Shown here in pieces: positions 1 to 9,091 of a stretch of DNA of 43,591 nt. Numbering within the stretch: position 1 is the stretch's first letter; each line of letters starts with the position of its first letter. The stretch is from a virus. Location: the IMG/VR virus record IMGVR_UViG_3300028612_002230, positions 1 to 43,591 of that record. One strand, 5' to 3'. Both the position numbers and the translations under genes were made by a program. The notes beneath the pieces are model-generated. The model was not told where the DNA came from and ran no database searches. It saw only the letters and a list, made by a program, of their open reading frames with translations.

Positions 1-142
1 GAGGTATAAGTGGAAACGCCGGGGCAATTCCATCTGACATAGAAATATTAGGTCTTCCGTCCGATAATTTATACTTATCTGGAACAGGTTTAAGGCCTCT
101 TTTTTTCTGACTGCCTACTTTAAAATCTAATTTATGAGCCAT
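1..142 (-). CDS. Partial CDS, probable major capsid protein N-terminus
   Basis: Only the first 47 codons are present; the gene runs off the left edge. The ATG at 142 is preceded by AAGGAG with good spacing. The visible N-terminus begins MAHKLDFKVGSQKKRGLKPV and is basic and polar, with no signal peptide or membrane segment. The identification rests on position: in many tailed phages the order terminase, portal, protease, scaffold, major capsid is conserved, and this gene follows a scaffold-like gene. No capsid-specific motif can be seen in so short a piece, so a decoration or other head protein remains possible. Confidence 0.45.
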   Translation of the reverse strand, partial: MAHKLDFKVGSQKKRGLKPVPDKYKLSDGRPNISMSDGIAPAFPLIP

Positions 143-168
143 TTTAATTTACTCCTTTTATTTTTTTT

Positions 169-867
169 TTAATTAAAGTAACCTTGAAGAACTTTCTGCG
201 TGTCTGTTGCAGGTTTTTCTTCATTGTCACCAGAAGGATTATCTTCTACTAAAGTTTCTTTTTCCAAGGATACGCTAGGCTTACGTGTAAAGAGCTCTTT
301 GACTTTTGTAATTAAGTCTGAGTGAAGGCTTTTTAGCTCATCTTTACTTTTTGTACCTAGAGATTCTCTATACTTCGTAGAAGACCCTTCGATATCTTCT
401 TGATTTATTTCAGAAGTTTTTAAAGAAAGAGCACATGATACAATAGAATCTACTAAAATACCAGTGCTATCATCTTTTTCTTCTTCCTTTTTTTGTTCTT
501 CTGAATCTTGTTTTTCTAAATTTTCAGAATTTTCTTCTTCAGAATTTTCCTTTGAATTCGTTTTAATAGCTTCCTTTATAAGAGAGTCAATGTACTGTTG
601 CATACCAGGTATACTGAGAGCAGCAGCTACATCTTCTACAACTTTTTCTTCCATATTTTCATCTTCCTCTTTTTTAGGTTCTTCTGAATTTTCAATTTTT
701 TGTTCTTTATCGATATTAATAGTACTCACGGACTCCTTAAAGGCTTCCTTAACTTCTTCAGAAACATCAGAATTTTTGATAACACCATCAACTCTCTCAA
801 GCTTTTCTTTAGATGCATCTTTTAATGTATCTGAAACTTCAGTCACTATTTCTTTATCTAATTTCAT
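169..867 (-). CDS. Acidic coiled-coil protein, probable capsid scaffold
   Basis: This 232-residue protein is very rich in Glu, Lys, Ser and Asp, with long low-complexity charged stretches at about residues 50-75 and 100-135. That composition is typical of phage scaffolding proteins, which form helical rods inside the prohead and are removed before packaging. Two more ordered segments flank the acidic core. The ATG at 867 follows AAGGAG. It lies between the prohead protease gene and the probable capsid gene, the usual place for a scaffold. A decamer that recurs between genes (882-891) sits just upstream. No catalytic motif is visible. The role is inferred from composition and order. Confidence 0.6.
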   Translation of the reverse strand: MKLDKEIVTEVSDTLKDASKEKLERVDGVIKNSDVSEEVKEAFKESVSTINIDKEQKIENSEEPKKEEDENMEEKVVEDVAAALSIPGMQQYIDSLIKEAIKTNSKENSEEENSENLEKQDSEEQKKEEEKDDSTGILVDSIVSCALSLKTSEINQEDIEGSSTKYRESLGTKSKDELKSLHSDLITKVKELFTRKPSVSLEKETLVEDNPSGDNEEKPATDTQKVLQGYFN

Positions 868-881
868 ATCAATCTCCTTTA

Positions 882-891
882 AGTTATGTCA
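882..891 (-). promoter_or_regulatory. Recurring intergenic motif TGACATAACT, copy upstream of scaffold
   Basis: Read on the minus strand this is TGACATAACT, an exact match to the consensus seen in several gaps of this window. It lies 15 bases upstream of the scaffold start and overlaps the approach to its AAGGAG site. A transcript starting here could drive scaffold and capsid genes, but no well-placed -10 box follows, so an operator or RNA element is equally possible. Confidence 0.4.
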
Positions 892-920
892 ATCGATTAA
901 TTAGTTATAATTTTTTATCA

Positions 921-2141
921 TTATCTACAATTTTTTATAGCAGTTAATAATTTCTTTACTTCATAATCGTTAAAAACTATCTCGTTTTCTGAATCCCCAG
1001 GTTTAACTAAGGTATGGGAATGACAATTGTGATTAGACCCTGGTTCCATTCCATCTTCACAATACTCTTGTATTTCAAATTCTTCTATCTCATGCGAATG
1101 ATCAGCTGAAGTATTTGCTATACCATTACCTTTATCATCAACTATACAGTTATGTCTATGCCCATTAATTTCAGAAGTGATATTATCTAAAACGTCTTCT
1201 TTTTTATCTTTCTTCTTTTCTTCAGGTGGAGCTGGTTTAAGTTTTCTATCTTTTTTCTTACCAGGATTTAGCTTGGTAGCATCTTCAACCTCTTCCTCTA
1301 ATTCTTTTTCTTCTGTATTTTTAAATATTAAACCTTTTTGTTCTATATATGCTTCTTTATCTTTTTTAACTGACTCCCAGAGAACCCTATTAGCTACCTG
1401 AGTTTCAGTAAAGGAAATATCTGTAACATAAGATACGTCATTATCAGCAAACACCATACTATTATGTTTTAAATTCTTTTGATCCCTATCTACAACTGGA
1501 TCCTCGCCATCTAACATTGCTAATTGCACACCTGTAATCTGAGCAGCTGTTTTTCCATCATTATCAGCAGGAGTGTTTACTACTGAAACTTCTTTATAAT
1601 CCATAGCTCCTATTTTCCAAAAACAAAGTTTACTGTTTTCATCTTCGTCCTCATACACTCTACCCCTCATATGTCCACAAAACTCATCAGTATTAAGGTT
1701 AGTATTACAAACTGAACAAATTGTAAAATTATAATCTGCATCTGCATCCGTCATAGGACTACCGTGAGTAGAAACAGTAAGGTACCGTCCATCCACTATC
1801 TTTCCTATTGCTTCTGTATCAGTAACCTTAACATCTAATTGTGTATAACCTTTACCATCATTTGTATCTATAAATCTAGCTGCAGTTACTCTACCCATTG
1901 GTTCGCTTTCCATATCATGATTCTTAAGTAAAGGTTTACCATACGGTTTTGTCCATGAATCTCGTTCAACAGAATACTTCATGGCTTTAGGGTCATAGAA
2001 GAAACCATTTTTATTTCTATAACCTGCATGAGTAGCATCTATAGTTATTATAATTGATTTTGGAGTTTGTTCAGCAGAGTTCCAATGGTAATCAACTGTA
2101 TGCTCTTGTTCATCTGAAAAAGGCTGTAAAAATTTATTCAT
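921..2141 (-). CDS. Prohead protease, S78-like, with zinc-finger insert and charged tail
   Basis: The N-terminal half (about residues 25-200) resembles the HK97-type prohead serine protease family (S78). It has a candidate catalytic His in KNHD, a candidate Ser in VSTHGSP, and the family-like segment KEVSVVNTPAD. A Cys-x2-Cys plus Cys-x-His element lies inside this domain and may bind zinc. The rest is a Lys/Glu-rich linker and a His-rich segment (GHRHNC, DHSHEI, NCHSH) that could bind metal. The start was set at 2141 because GAGGAG lies just upstream and the ATG overlaps the stop of the zinc protein gene; an upstream in-frame start has no such support. Expected job: cleaving the scaffold and other head proteins during maturation. 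The charged C-terminal half could itself be internal scaffold. Confidence 0.65.
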   Translation of the reverse strand: MNKFLQPFSDEQEHTVDYHWNSAEQTPKSIIITIDATHAGYRNKNGFFYDPKAMKYSVERDSWTKPYGKPLLKNHDMESEPMGRVTAARFIDTNDGKGYTQLDVKVTDTEAIGKIVDGRYLTVSTHGSPMTDADADYNFTICSVCNTNLNTDEFCGHMRGRVYEDEDENSKLCFWKIGAMDYKEVSVVNTPADNDGKTAAQITGVQLAMLDGEDPVVDRDQKNLKHNSMVFADNDVSYVTDISFTETQVANRVLWESVKKDKEAYIEQKGLIFKNTEEKELEEEVEDATKLNPGKKKDRKLKPAPPEEKKKDKKEDVLDNITSEINGHRHNCIVDDKGNGIANTSADHSHEIEEFEIQEYCEDGMEPGSNHNCHSHTLVKPGDSENEIVFNDYEVKKLLTAIKNCR

Positions 2142-2475
2142 ATGACTCCTCATGTAATAGTTCTGGAAACTGATCAACACTTTTTGATAGACTCTTGCAT
2201 CTAGGGCATTTAATCTCAGCATTGCTTCCAGGAATTACCCTAGCCAGTAGCTTGTTACACACAGTGGGGGTTCCCCATCTCTCTGATTTTTTGTTGTCTA
2301 TATATTGGCATCTAAGTTCTACAAGTTTGGCCGGTACGCAGTTTGCTCTTATATTTACATTAGGGCATCCTCGTCTTTGGCATTTTATCTCCATTGCAAA
2401 TGGATCTTCTTGATCTGTGTACTTACACAGAAGAGAACCACATTCACATCTAAAACTAATATTAAAATCATTCAT
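2134..2475 (-). CDS. Zinc-ribbon protein, Com-like
   Basis: This 113-residue protein carries several Cys pairs: CEC plus Cys near residue 17, CQRRGC near 33, and IKCPRCK near 90. The last resembles the zinc ribbon of phage Mu Com, a small protein that binds mRNA to control translation. Here there seem to be two ribbon-like units in tandem. The gene overlaps the portal stop (ATGAATGA) and the protease start, so translation is probably coupled to both. The place between portal and protease suggests a head-assembly or regulatory role. Zinc binding is likely; the target is unknown. Confidence 0.5.
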   Translation of the reverse strand: MNDFNISFRCECGSLLCKYTDQEDPFAMEIKCQRRGCPNVNIRANCVPAKLVELRCQYIDNKKSERWGTPTVCNKLLARVIPGSNAEIKCPRCKSLSKSVDQFPELLHEESYE

Positions 2476-4243
2476 TAACTACGGTTTCCTCTAGTGCAGC
2501 AAAAATACTACTTATAGCTTCATCATTTGTTAAACTATTATCTGCTAAATAATGCTGTAAAAGTATCTCAATTACAGTTATGTCATACATACCCAATTTT
2601 GAATTCTTCAATGTATGAATAATTTTCTTCTTATCGTCTTTAACTTTTAGCATATTATTCCATAAAGAAGAATAGTCATCCTTTTTAATTTTTGGTTTTA
2701 CTAAAGCTTTACCGTGTTGATTAGCGGGTTGTGCTATATTACTAGCCTGTCTTATTGCAGCATCAGCTGAAGCATCAGCTTGTGCTTTAGCTAAAGGAAT
2801 TTGAACAGTATTAATATACATATTTTCTCTAAAATCATCTGAAATAATATCTCTTCCCAGTTCTTTTCTAAGCTCATCTTCAGTAATCGTATTATTAATA
2901 AATAGATTTAGGTGGTGAGCTTCTCTTGTTATTTTTTCTTGGATAGAAACTTCAGGGATAGACAAGTACACCATATTTTCGTCAGTAAGAGTACTTTCAG
3001 AGTACCCTCCTTCATATAATAACTCCTTAATAATATGATGCTCTATATTATATTTTAATATACGTTGATATTTAGCAGATGTCATTTGCATTTCAGAAGT
3101 AACAACTTGAGCAGTTGCCCGATTAGAAGTAGAACTTTTACCCATAGCAACATCTGACATTCCTAGACCTGCTAAAACTCTTTCTCTAAAATATTCAATA
3201 CTAGAATTAAGTATATTGTTGGCACTTGTTGCTTGAGCTATCTCGTCAATAACTACTCTCTCATTTGTAACTATTACACCATCTCCACTAGCTGACCGAA
3301 TAGTAGATGCTAAGTCATCTACCTGATCCTGAGTTCCTGGAATCTCTTTGCTGCCCACCTTTCCGTGCAACTTAGGAATCGCTACTTTGATTGACTCTAT
3401 AAGAGCTAGTTCCTCTAACTCTCTAAGTGCCTCCATATCCGCCAATACTGGAACAGACATTGGCATAGCAAAAAAGTATTTAGCACAAGAAGCTGTCATA
3501 TCTTTAATATGAATTACATTATAGGAGGGCCAAGATGGACCTCCTTCTTGTGGATTATTAATACTGGTCTCTCCATAGTGAGTTCGTAAATAGCCAAATT
3601 TGTTCTTAAGATTGGGTTGAGGAGATTGTTTCCATCGGATAACATTTCCATATTTATCTTTATCTACTTCTACAGTACCGGGATCCAGCACTTCATAAGC
3701 TGCAACTGGAACTCTATTCATCCCATCAAATGTAACTCTTGTAGAGCCTCCAGATGCTTTTCTATTTCGTCTCTTGACAATGAAAACATTAGAAAATAGC
3801 ACTAAATTAAAAGAAAGTTCATCGAAAAACTGGGAAGTAGTCTTATCTATAACAAGCTCCATTTGTTTAAATCGTTTTCGTATATATTCAACCGTACTTG
3901 GATTACTTCCTACGAATTCCCAGCTATGTTTTCTAATTTGTTCTACATACTTTTCGACAGATCTCCTAAATAGAGATTCGTTTTGAAAAGCAACTTCTAT
4001 TTTGGAAAAATCCCAGTCAGGAGCTACAAAAGTTCCTCTAGGACCTGCACCAAAGACTTGAACCAATGTGCCTTTTAAAGATAATAAAATATTAGATATC
4101 CCTGAACTTTTAATTGTGTCACTTTTAACCACCTGGGATGTAATTGACAAATTTCTTTTATCAATTACATCTTGAACTTTTTGTTCTGTGGATTTATTTT
4201 TTTTCCTAGTCCATGGAAATTTGAAATAATCTCTTAAAGCCAT
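2468..4243 (-). CDS. Portal protein
   Basis: A 591-residue protein of the phage portal class, which forms the dodecameric ring at one capsid vertex, nucleates head assembly and passes DNA in and out. Support comes from its length, its position after the terminase and before the protease, and its domain feel: a basic N-terminus, a mixed alpha/beta body, the DVAMG-KSSTSNRATA region about residues 363-380, and a helical C-terminal part rich in Ala and Gln near residue 500 as in crown or stem regions. The ATG overlaps the preceding stop as TAATG and lacks an obvious ribosome site, so coupling is likely. The copies of the recurring decamer inside this gene and in the gene before it may be chance, since GACATAACT simply encodes Asp-Ile-Thr. 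Confidence 0.75.
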   Translation of the reverse strand: MALRDYFKFPWTRKKNKSTEQKVQDVIDKRNLSITSQVVKSDTIKSSGISNILLSLKGTLVQVFGAGPRGTFVAPDWDFSKIEVAFQNESLFRRSVEKYVEQIRKHSWEFVGSNPSTVEYIRKRFKQMELVIDKTTSQFFDELSFNLVLFSNVFIVKRRNRKASGGSTRVTFDGMNRVPVAAYEVLDPGTVEVDKDKYGNVIRWKQSPQPNLKNKFGYLRTHYGETSINNPQEGGPSWPSYNVIHIKDMTASCAKYFFAMPMSVPVLADMEALRELEELALIESIKVAIPKLHGKVGSKEIPGTQDQVDDLASTIRSASGDGVIVTNERVVIDEIAQATSANNILNSSIEYFRERVLAGLGMSDVAMGKSSTSNRATAQVVTSEMQMTSAKYQRILKYNIEHHIIKELLYEGGYSESTLTDENMVYLSIPEVSIQEKITREAHHLNLFINNTITEDELRKELGRDIISDDFRENMYINTVQIPLAKAQADASADAAIRQASNIAQPANQHGKALVKPKIKKDDYSSLWNNMLKVKDDKKKIIHTLKNSKLGMYDITVIEILLQHYLADNSLTNDEAISSIFAALEETVVNE

Positions 4244-6786
4244 TATATTTTTATTCCTAATTCTGTTAGTAGAGAAGCAACATGTTCCCTTTGTTTTTTA
4301 TTTAAACTACCTAAACAAGATCCTTTTTTTGCATTAGAAGCCGCTATAGCTGCTGCCTCAGGGTTAAGTCCTAAATACGAATTAAAGAAGCTGGATATTT
4401 CCCCTTCATCCTTTAAAACTAAAAGACGTAAAGGATCTATACCCTCTCCAGTTATGTCAATTCTTTCAGAATAAGCTTTGTTAGGGCTATAGCCTAATGA
4501 CATTTTTGCCTCATCAGATAAAGTCTCCTCAGGCGTATACCCAGGAAACAAAGGAGAAAAAGAGGAAAATAAATCAGAACCTCCTGTTCCATCACCAGTT
4601 CCGTCTCCGTCTCCGTCACCAGTTCCATCTCCTAATCCACTAGTATCTTCTACACATGTACCTGTAGTAGTATCACATACCTGTCCCTCTGGACAACCAC
4701 CCGGACACTCTATTACAAGCGATGCATCCTGGCACATACCATTAACACAAATATTAGGAGGTACACAGGAAATATTGCCACACGTAATTTGACAAGTACC
4801 TGTTTCTATATCACACTTTTGACCAAAGGGACACATAACTGTATCAACAGCTGGACCACCATCAGGGCCAAAAGGAGGGCAGGGAACACAGCTTAAGCCA
4901 CAGTTACTAACACATAAGTACCAAGATATTTGTTGAATAGATCCATCTGGGAAATGACAGTCAACCAGTTTTTCTGCAAATGCTCCTGTATCTAAACCTG
5001 TACCATATTGGTCCTTTCCGGACATATCAGAAACATCATTTATATCATATTTATTACAAATCATTAAACCTTCTGTATTTAAAGTTAATAACCAATCTAT
5101 AATCTCTATAGCCCCTTTTATTAAATGAGTACCAAAACCAACTTTTGCACCTTGTTCCATACTAAATAAATTAGTGTTGGTTTTAAGAGCCTTCTGTTTA
5201 AAGTACAACATAATCCTCTGGAACAACGATGACACAGTGGTAAATATAGAATTCTGTCCTATCAATGAACGTATTAACATTATCATTACCTGCTCTAAAG
5301 GCAAACATCTAAGAGCCGCAATCAAAGCCTGCCACTCTTCCTCGGACGAAGTCCATACTTCTCCTGCCTCCTCACATGGTGTCTTCTTATTATAATTGGA
5401 ATTACTACACGAACCTGCTCCCTCCTCTATTTTTTTCTTAGCCAAATCCATTTGTCTTTTAATTTCCTCTTGGACCCATTGCTCTATCATTTTAGTTGTA
5501 GCAGACTGTGCTTCTCTTAAATTCGCAGCCATTGCCATGTATAACATATTAGTAATCATTGCAATTAAATTAAACATAAGGGGCTCTAGCGATGCTTTAA
5601 AAGTACTCAACATCATATTAAGTAAAAACTCTAGCATTATTTTTGTGGCTCTTAGCGTCGTTTTTTGGGCCTCAAGAAACTCGGAAATGGTGACATCTTT
5701 CCACTCTCCTTCTACTCCCCCTACCCACATTTTTACTTTATGAGTATCCCATGTTACTGCTTCTTTTGTTTTAGGGTTAGCGTCTAAGAAAGCCATAAAA
5801 ATACAACAAAGAGCTTCTTCTTCTAATGTTTTCTCAACAAATACATTTGCGGAATCTACTAAACCTGCTTTAAAAGTTAGCATATAGTCTTTCTGGCCCG
5901 CTCTTGTACTCTCTCTTATTATATCAAACATATCAACTAGTAGGTTATCTCCAGATGCTGGATCAGTGGGGGAATAATATTGTGCAAGATGCATTGGATC
6001 TGGTAAAAATTGTTCCGCACTCTTAGTATCACTCATATCAGCATTTTTATCTGTTACAGCTAATGCTAAAATTCGTTCATATTCATGGGTATTTAATTTA
6101 TTTCTAAAATATAATTTTATTGGTTTATCTTTTCCCCAAGTCAATTTACTTACCTCAAAGGAGATTAAAGCTTTTGGGCGTTTCATAAAACCTTTATGAG
6201 TTACTCCTATGTATTTTATGTCACCTTGGTTAATATTCCAAGAAGCACCATTATCTTCGCAATCTTTCTTATTTTCATATTGATCATCAGCACACCCTCC
6301 ACCAAATTCTACAGTCTCTGTGCCGGAAGGAGGTTTCTTCTTTTTAAGACCATCCCTTGGAACCAATGCCATATCGTTTAATTCATCATAAGATACTTCA
6401 ATAAATTCTGCCTCTTTAAGTCCTCTTACTGTATCTGCTGATATTTCAATATACTTCTTTTTAACATACAAAGTAGGATTGGATCGTATAGGAGCATCAT
6501 CTCCTGAAGTTTGTCTTCGAAACCATGTGGACAATGCTTTTAATTCTGCACTTAATGCACTGGATAGTCCTCCGTTTTGACCTATATTTAAAACTGCCAT
6601 TGCTGCATCAGGGATAACATTAGTAGTCCACTTACTACCTGCAGCCTCACATTCTTCTTGTATTTTATATTTTTTGTTTCTACAAAATCCAGGGTAGTTT
6701 ACATTATAGGACCGATCTAAATCCTTTAAAAACGTATCTAAATTATCTTCTGCTGCTTTGGCTATTTCGTCAAATAGTGTTGACAT
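4243..6786 (-). CDS. Large cysteine-rich structural protein between terminase and portal
   Basis: An 847-residue protein of unknown family. Three copies of a C-x4-Y-x5-C-x6-W cassette occur at residues 35-53, 165-183 and 460-478. A hydrophobic helical stretch lies near residues 385-425. Residues 625-711 hold fifteen Cys in EGF-like spacing (for example GQKCDIETGTC and GQVCDTTTGTC), followed by a Gly-Asp run and a C-terminal helical domain. The segment GIDPLRL (782-788) recurs in the 432-residue protein at 14,956-16,254. The start at 6786 is chosen for GGAG placed 8 bases upstream, inside the end of the terminase gene. The gene order suggests a virion or portal-vertex component. The Cys-rich part would need an oxidising place or metal to fold. 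No enzymatic motif is seen. Confidence 0.55.
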   Translation of the reverse strand: MSTLFDEIAKAAEDNLDTFLKDLDRSYNVNYPGFCRNKKYKIQEECEAAGSKWTTNVIPDAAMAVLNIGQNGGLSSALSAELKALSTWFRRQTSGDDAPIRSNPTLYVKKKYIEISADTVRGLKEAEFIEVSYDELNDMALVPRDGLKKKKPPSGTETVEFGGGCADDQYENKKDCEDNGASWNINQGDIKYIGVTHKGFMKRPKALISFEVSKLTWGKDKPIKLYFRNKLNTHEYERILALAVTDKNADMSDTKSAEQFLPDPMHLAQYYSPTDPASGDNLLVDMFDIIRESTRAGQKDYMLTFKAGLVDSANVFVEKTLEEEALCCIFMAFLDANPKTKEAVTWDTHKVKMWVGGVEGEWKDVTISEFLEAQKTTLRATKIMLEFLLNMMLSTFKASLEPLMFNLIAMITNMLYMAMAANLREAQSATTKMIEQWVQEEIKRQMDLAKKKIEEGAGSCSNSNYNKKTPCEEAGEVWTSSEEEWQALIAALRCLPLEQVMIMLIRSLIGQNSIFTTVSSLFQRIMLYFKQKALKTNTNLFSMEQGAKVGFGTHLIKGAIEIIDWLLTLNTEGLMICNKYDINDVSDMSGKDQYGTGLDTGAFAEKLVDCHFPDGSIQQISWYLCVSNCGLSCVPCPPFGPDGGPAVDTVMCPFGQKCDIETGTCQITCGNISCVPPNICVNGMCQDASLVIECPGGCPEGQVCDTTTGTCVEDTSGLGDGTGDGDGDGTGDGTGGSDLFSSFSPLFPGYTPEETLSDEAKMSLGYSPNKAYSERIDITGEGIDPLRLLVLKDEGEISSFFNSYLGLNPEAAAIAASNAKKGSCLGSLNKKQREHVASLLTELGIKI

Positions 6787-6787
6787 A

Positions 6788-9091
6788 TTAAAATCTCCGT
6801 CCCTTTCTTCTATCATTTATCTTAGATCTACTTAGATGCCTAAAACTTCTTTTACTTTCTGAAGCCTTTGACATTCTTTCGTTTGTTTCAAGATCTAAAT
6901 CTGGCGGTTCTCCTCGTAAATAATTACCATGTGCAAAAACAGGCATTCCGTCCTGATAATAAACAGGAACAGGCCCTCTTATATCAGACATTTCTCTTCT
7001 CCATCCCGGTATAGCAGTAGTTAATGGTAAACCTTCTTCAACTAATTCAGCTGATACATCAGATTCTCTTTTTAAGAATATTGAATTATTCATCATCCAC
7101 CCATGCGTTGCCAAAAGAAACGCATCAAGTCTATGGTCTAACCCACCTTTTACTGTTGATGCGTAAACCTCACCAGTTTTTCCAATTCTATCTACTATAT
7201 AACCGCGCATTTGTCCAATTAACCTAGTTTCTTCGTCTTCCATTACAGCTCCAGTTTTATCCACAGCAGGTATAATATATTTTCCAGTTTCGTTTAATAA
7301 TTGAGCATTCTTAACCATAACATTTTTTGTTAAAGATTTGCTGGCTATGCCTGTTACTTTATCTATAATTTCAGTATTACCTCCCATATCTACTGCTGTC
7401 ATTTTATCTATCATATGCTTCAGTCCCGTACACTTGGTACCCATAGGACCTTTTCCTTTTTCTAGGGAAAGTCTTAACTGTTCATAATTTGACTCCCCAT
7501 GACCTTTATCAAAAGCCATATAAGAAAAGCTTATTTTCTTCATCATTTTTAATATAAATTCTACTGCTCCTAAATTAGTATACTCAGCTGACTCAATATT
7601 ATCGGCAAAATATAGTCGTAGTACACCTGATTTAGTAACAGGATCAATTGTTCCTCCACTAGCTACTTCCCACATCCCGGCGTTAAATGGGACTATTAAC
7701 TCCGGGTCCATCAAGTACTCCAAAACTACTGCCTGTACTCCATGTACAGATTCGTTCCAATCTACTCCAAGCATATAATGATTATTAGGATTATATTTTA
7801 AATCTGAATAATTATAAACATACAAATTAGAATCTATATGATTATTTTTAAAAACACCTTCAGCAGGGCTTCCAAATTCTGCTAAATACTCTCTTTCAAA
7901 CTGAGATAATGTTGTTACTGCTTTTATATCCCGTTCCATATCTGAGGTCCATTGCGGACTTAGCATAGACGTATAATGGTGTTCACTATACGACATAGAT
8001 TTGGCATTTTTACTTACCTGATAAAAAAACTCTCTTCTACCTGACGGAGTTCCAGAAACAGTTAATGTAGTATCAGTAAAACTAGTTGAAATAGGTAAAA
8101 CTGCCTCAATTAACATATCATTTGGTATAGAATCTACTTCATCAATATACATATCGTGAGCAGAATTATGAACTAAAAATCCACCAGAATGCACACCACT
8201 AACTTTATATCCTGATTTATTTTCATCAACTTCATTAAATGCTATGAAGTTATGATGTGGAGCAACTGTCATATCATAAGTCTCTGATTTTCCTACTCTT
8301 TTAACTTGTTTAACTCTAGCCCAATATAGCTCTCCAGTTGGATGTACGACTCCAATAAATTCTCCGGTACCGTCCAGTTCAGCTGTTTTTATTTCATTTA
8401 AAGGTGTCCATCCCTTATAGGCTAATGCTAATTTATGATTCTCTGTACATCTAATCTTCCTATCCGTAGTCGTAATAAGTTCATAAATATCCTGAACTCC
8501 ATTCTTATGAATATCAGTTACTTTCCCATAAAACATTTCAGGTTCGCCTTCATCATCTTGTTTAATTGATTTCACAAAATCCCCAACCTTTATCTCTGAA
8601 ATCTGTTTTGCCTCCAAATCCCACATTATAACTCTAGTGTTTCCGGGAAAACATTTACCACGAACAGAATTGTTACCAACAAATCCCATTATAATGGATC
8701 CGTTACTAAATCTAATTTCCCAAGGTCTCATTCGGGTTCGTTCTATGGACAGGGAAACCTCAGGAGAATCTTTTACCATCCTCCCAATCAAATCAAATAT
8801 AGTTTGAATCTGAGAATCAAAGCCTGCTACTAATAAAACTTGCCTATCCGCATTAGTGTATGCTTTCCAAATAGCTTCTATACCAATAACCACCGTTTTA
8901 CCTGTTCTTCTTCCAAGTCTAAGAATTCGTTTAAGACTCATGTCTTTCAATATAGCTCTCTGATAAGGTCTTAGTATTAAAGGTTTAGTCGGATCTGAAG
9001 GAGACCGTAGGTATGCCTCTGCAAAATAAGCAGGATCAGCTAAAAGCTTAGCTTCTATAAGTTCATCTTCTGTTAATTTTAAATTTTGCAC
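6788..9091 (-). CDS. terL: Terminase large subunit interrupted by a mini-intein
   Basis: This is the DNA-packaging motor: an ATPase that docks on the portal and a nuclease that cuts the concatemer. Walker A is GRRTGKT at residues 60-66. Walker B, MYIDEVD, lies at 314-320 in the precursor. The RNase H-like nuclease part shows candidate acidic residues in MLGVDWN, MAFDKGHGE and GLDHRLDAF. A 163-residue intein (147-309) sits just before Walker B; removal leaves about 604 residues, a normal terminase length. The start is GTG at 9091, with AGGAAG upstream. It overlaps by 13 bases the gene for a free-standing intein-like protein. The intein must splice for ATPase function, since it separates Walker A from Walker B. 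Confidence 0.9.
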   Translation of the reverse strand: MQNLKLTEDELIEAKLLADPAYFAEAYLRSPSDPTKPLILRPYQRAILKDMSLKRILRLGRRTGKTVVIGIEAIWKAYTNADRQVLLVAGFDSQIQTIFDLIGRMVKDSPEVSLSIERTRMRPWEIRFSNGSIIMGFVGNNSVRGKCFPGNTRVIMWDLEAKQISEIKVGDFVKSIKQDDEGEPEMFYGKVTDIHKNGVQDIYELITTTDRKIRCTENHKLALAYKGWTPLNEIKTAELDGTGEFIGVVHPTGELYWARVKQVKRVGKSETYDMTVAPHHNFIAFNEVDENKSGYKVSGVHSGGFLVHNSAHDMYIDEVDSIPNDMLIEAVLPISTSFTDTTLTVSGTPSGRREFFYQVSKNAKSMSYSEHHYTSMLSPQWTSDMERDIKAVTTLSQFEREYLAEFGSPAEGVFKNNHIDSNLYVYNYSDLKYNPNNHYMLGVDWNESVHGVQAVVLEYLMDPELIVPFNAGMWEVASGGTIDPVTKSGVLRLYFADNIESAEYTNLGAVEFILKMMKKISFSYMAFDKGHGESNYEQLRLSLEKGKGPMGTKCTGLKHMIDKMTAVDMGGNTEIIDKVTGIASKSLTKNVMVKNAQLLNETGKYIIPAVDKTGAVMEDEETRLIGQMRGYIVDRIGKTGEVYASTVKGGLDHRLDAFLLATHGWMMNNSIFLKRESDVSAELVEEGLPLTTAIPGWRREMSDIRGPVPVYYQDGMPVFAHGNYLRGEPPDLDLETNERMSKASESKRSFRHLSRSKINDRRKGRRF
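8165..8653 (-). other. Mini-intein within terminase (163 residues)
   Basis: The insert begins with Cys (CFPGNTRVIM) and ends VHN before Ser of the C-extein (SAHDMYIDEVD). Block B is seen as RCTENHKL with its conserved His, and block F as SETYDMTVAPHHNFIAFNE. The spliced junction reads VRGK-SAHDMYIDEVD, restoring a continuous terminase sequence. At 163 residues there is no room for a homing endonuclease, so this is a Hint-only mini-intein that cannot spread by itself. Splice residues Cys1, the His of block B, His-Asn at the end and Ser+1 are all present, so it is probably active. Confidence 0.88.

Noticed and set aside
464-904. Plus-strand frame rich in Ser and Phe opposite the scaffold gene
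   Set aside because: It mirrors the Glu/Lys-rich codons of the scaffold; it has no ribosome site and opposes the local gene direction.
2577-4459. Two exact copies of the recurring decamer inside the portal and 847-residue genes
   Set aside because: They code for Asp-Ile-Thr in frame and need no regulatory explanation, though internal promoters cannot be excluded.
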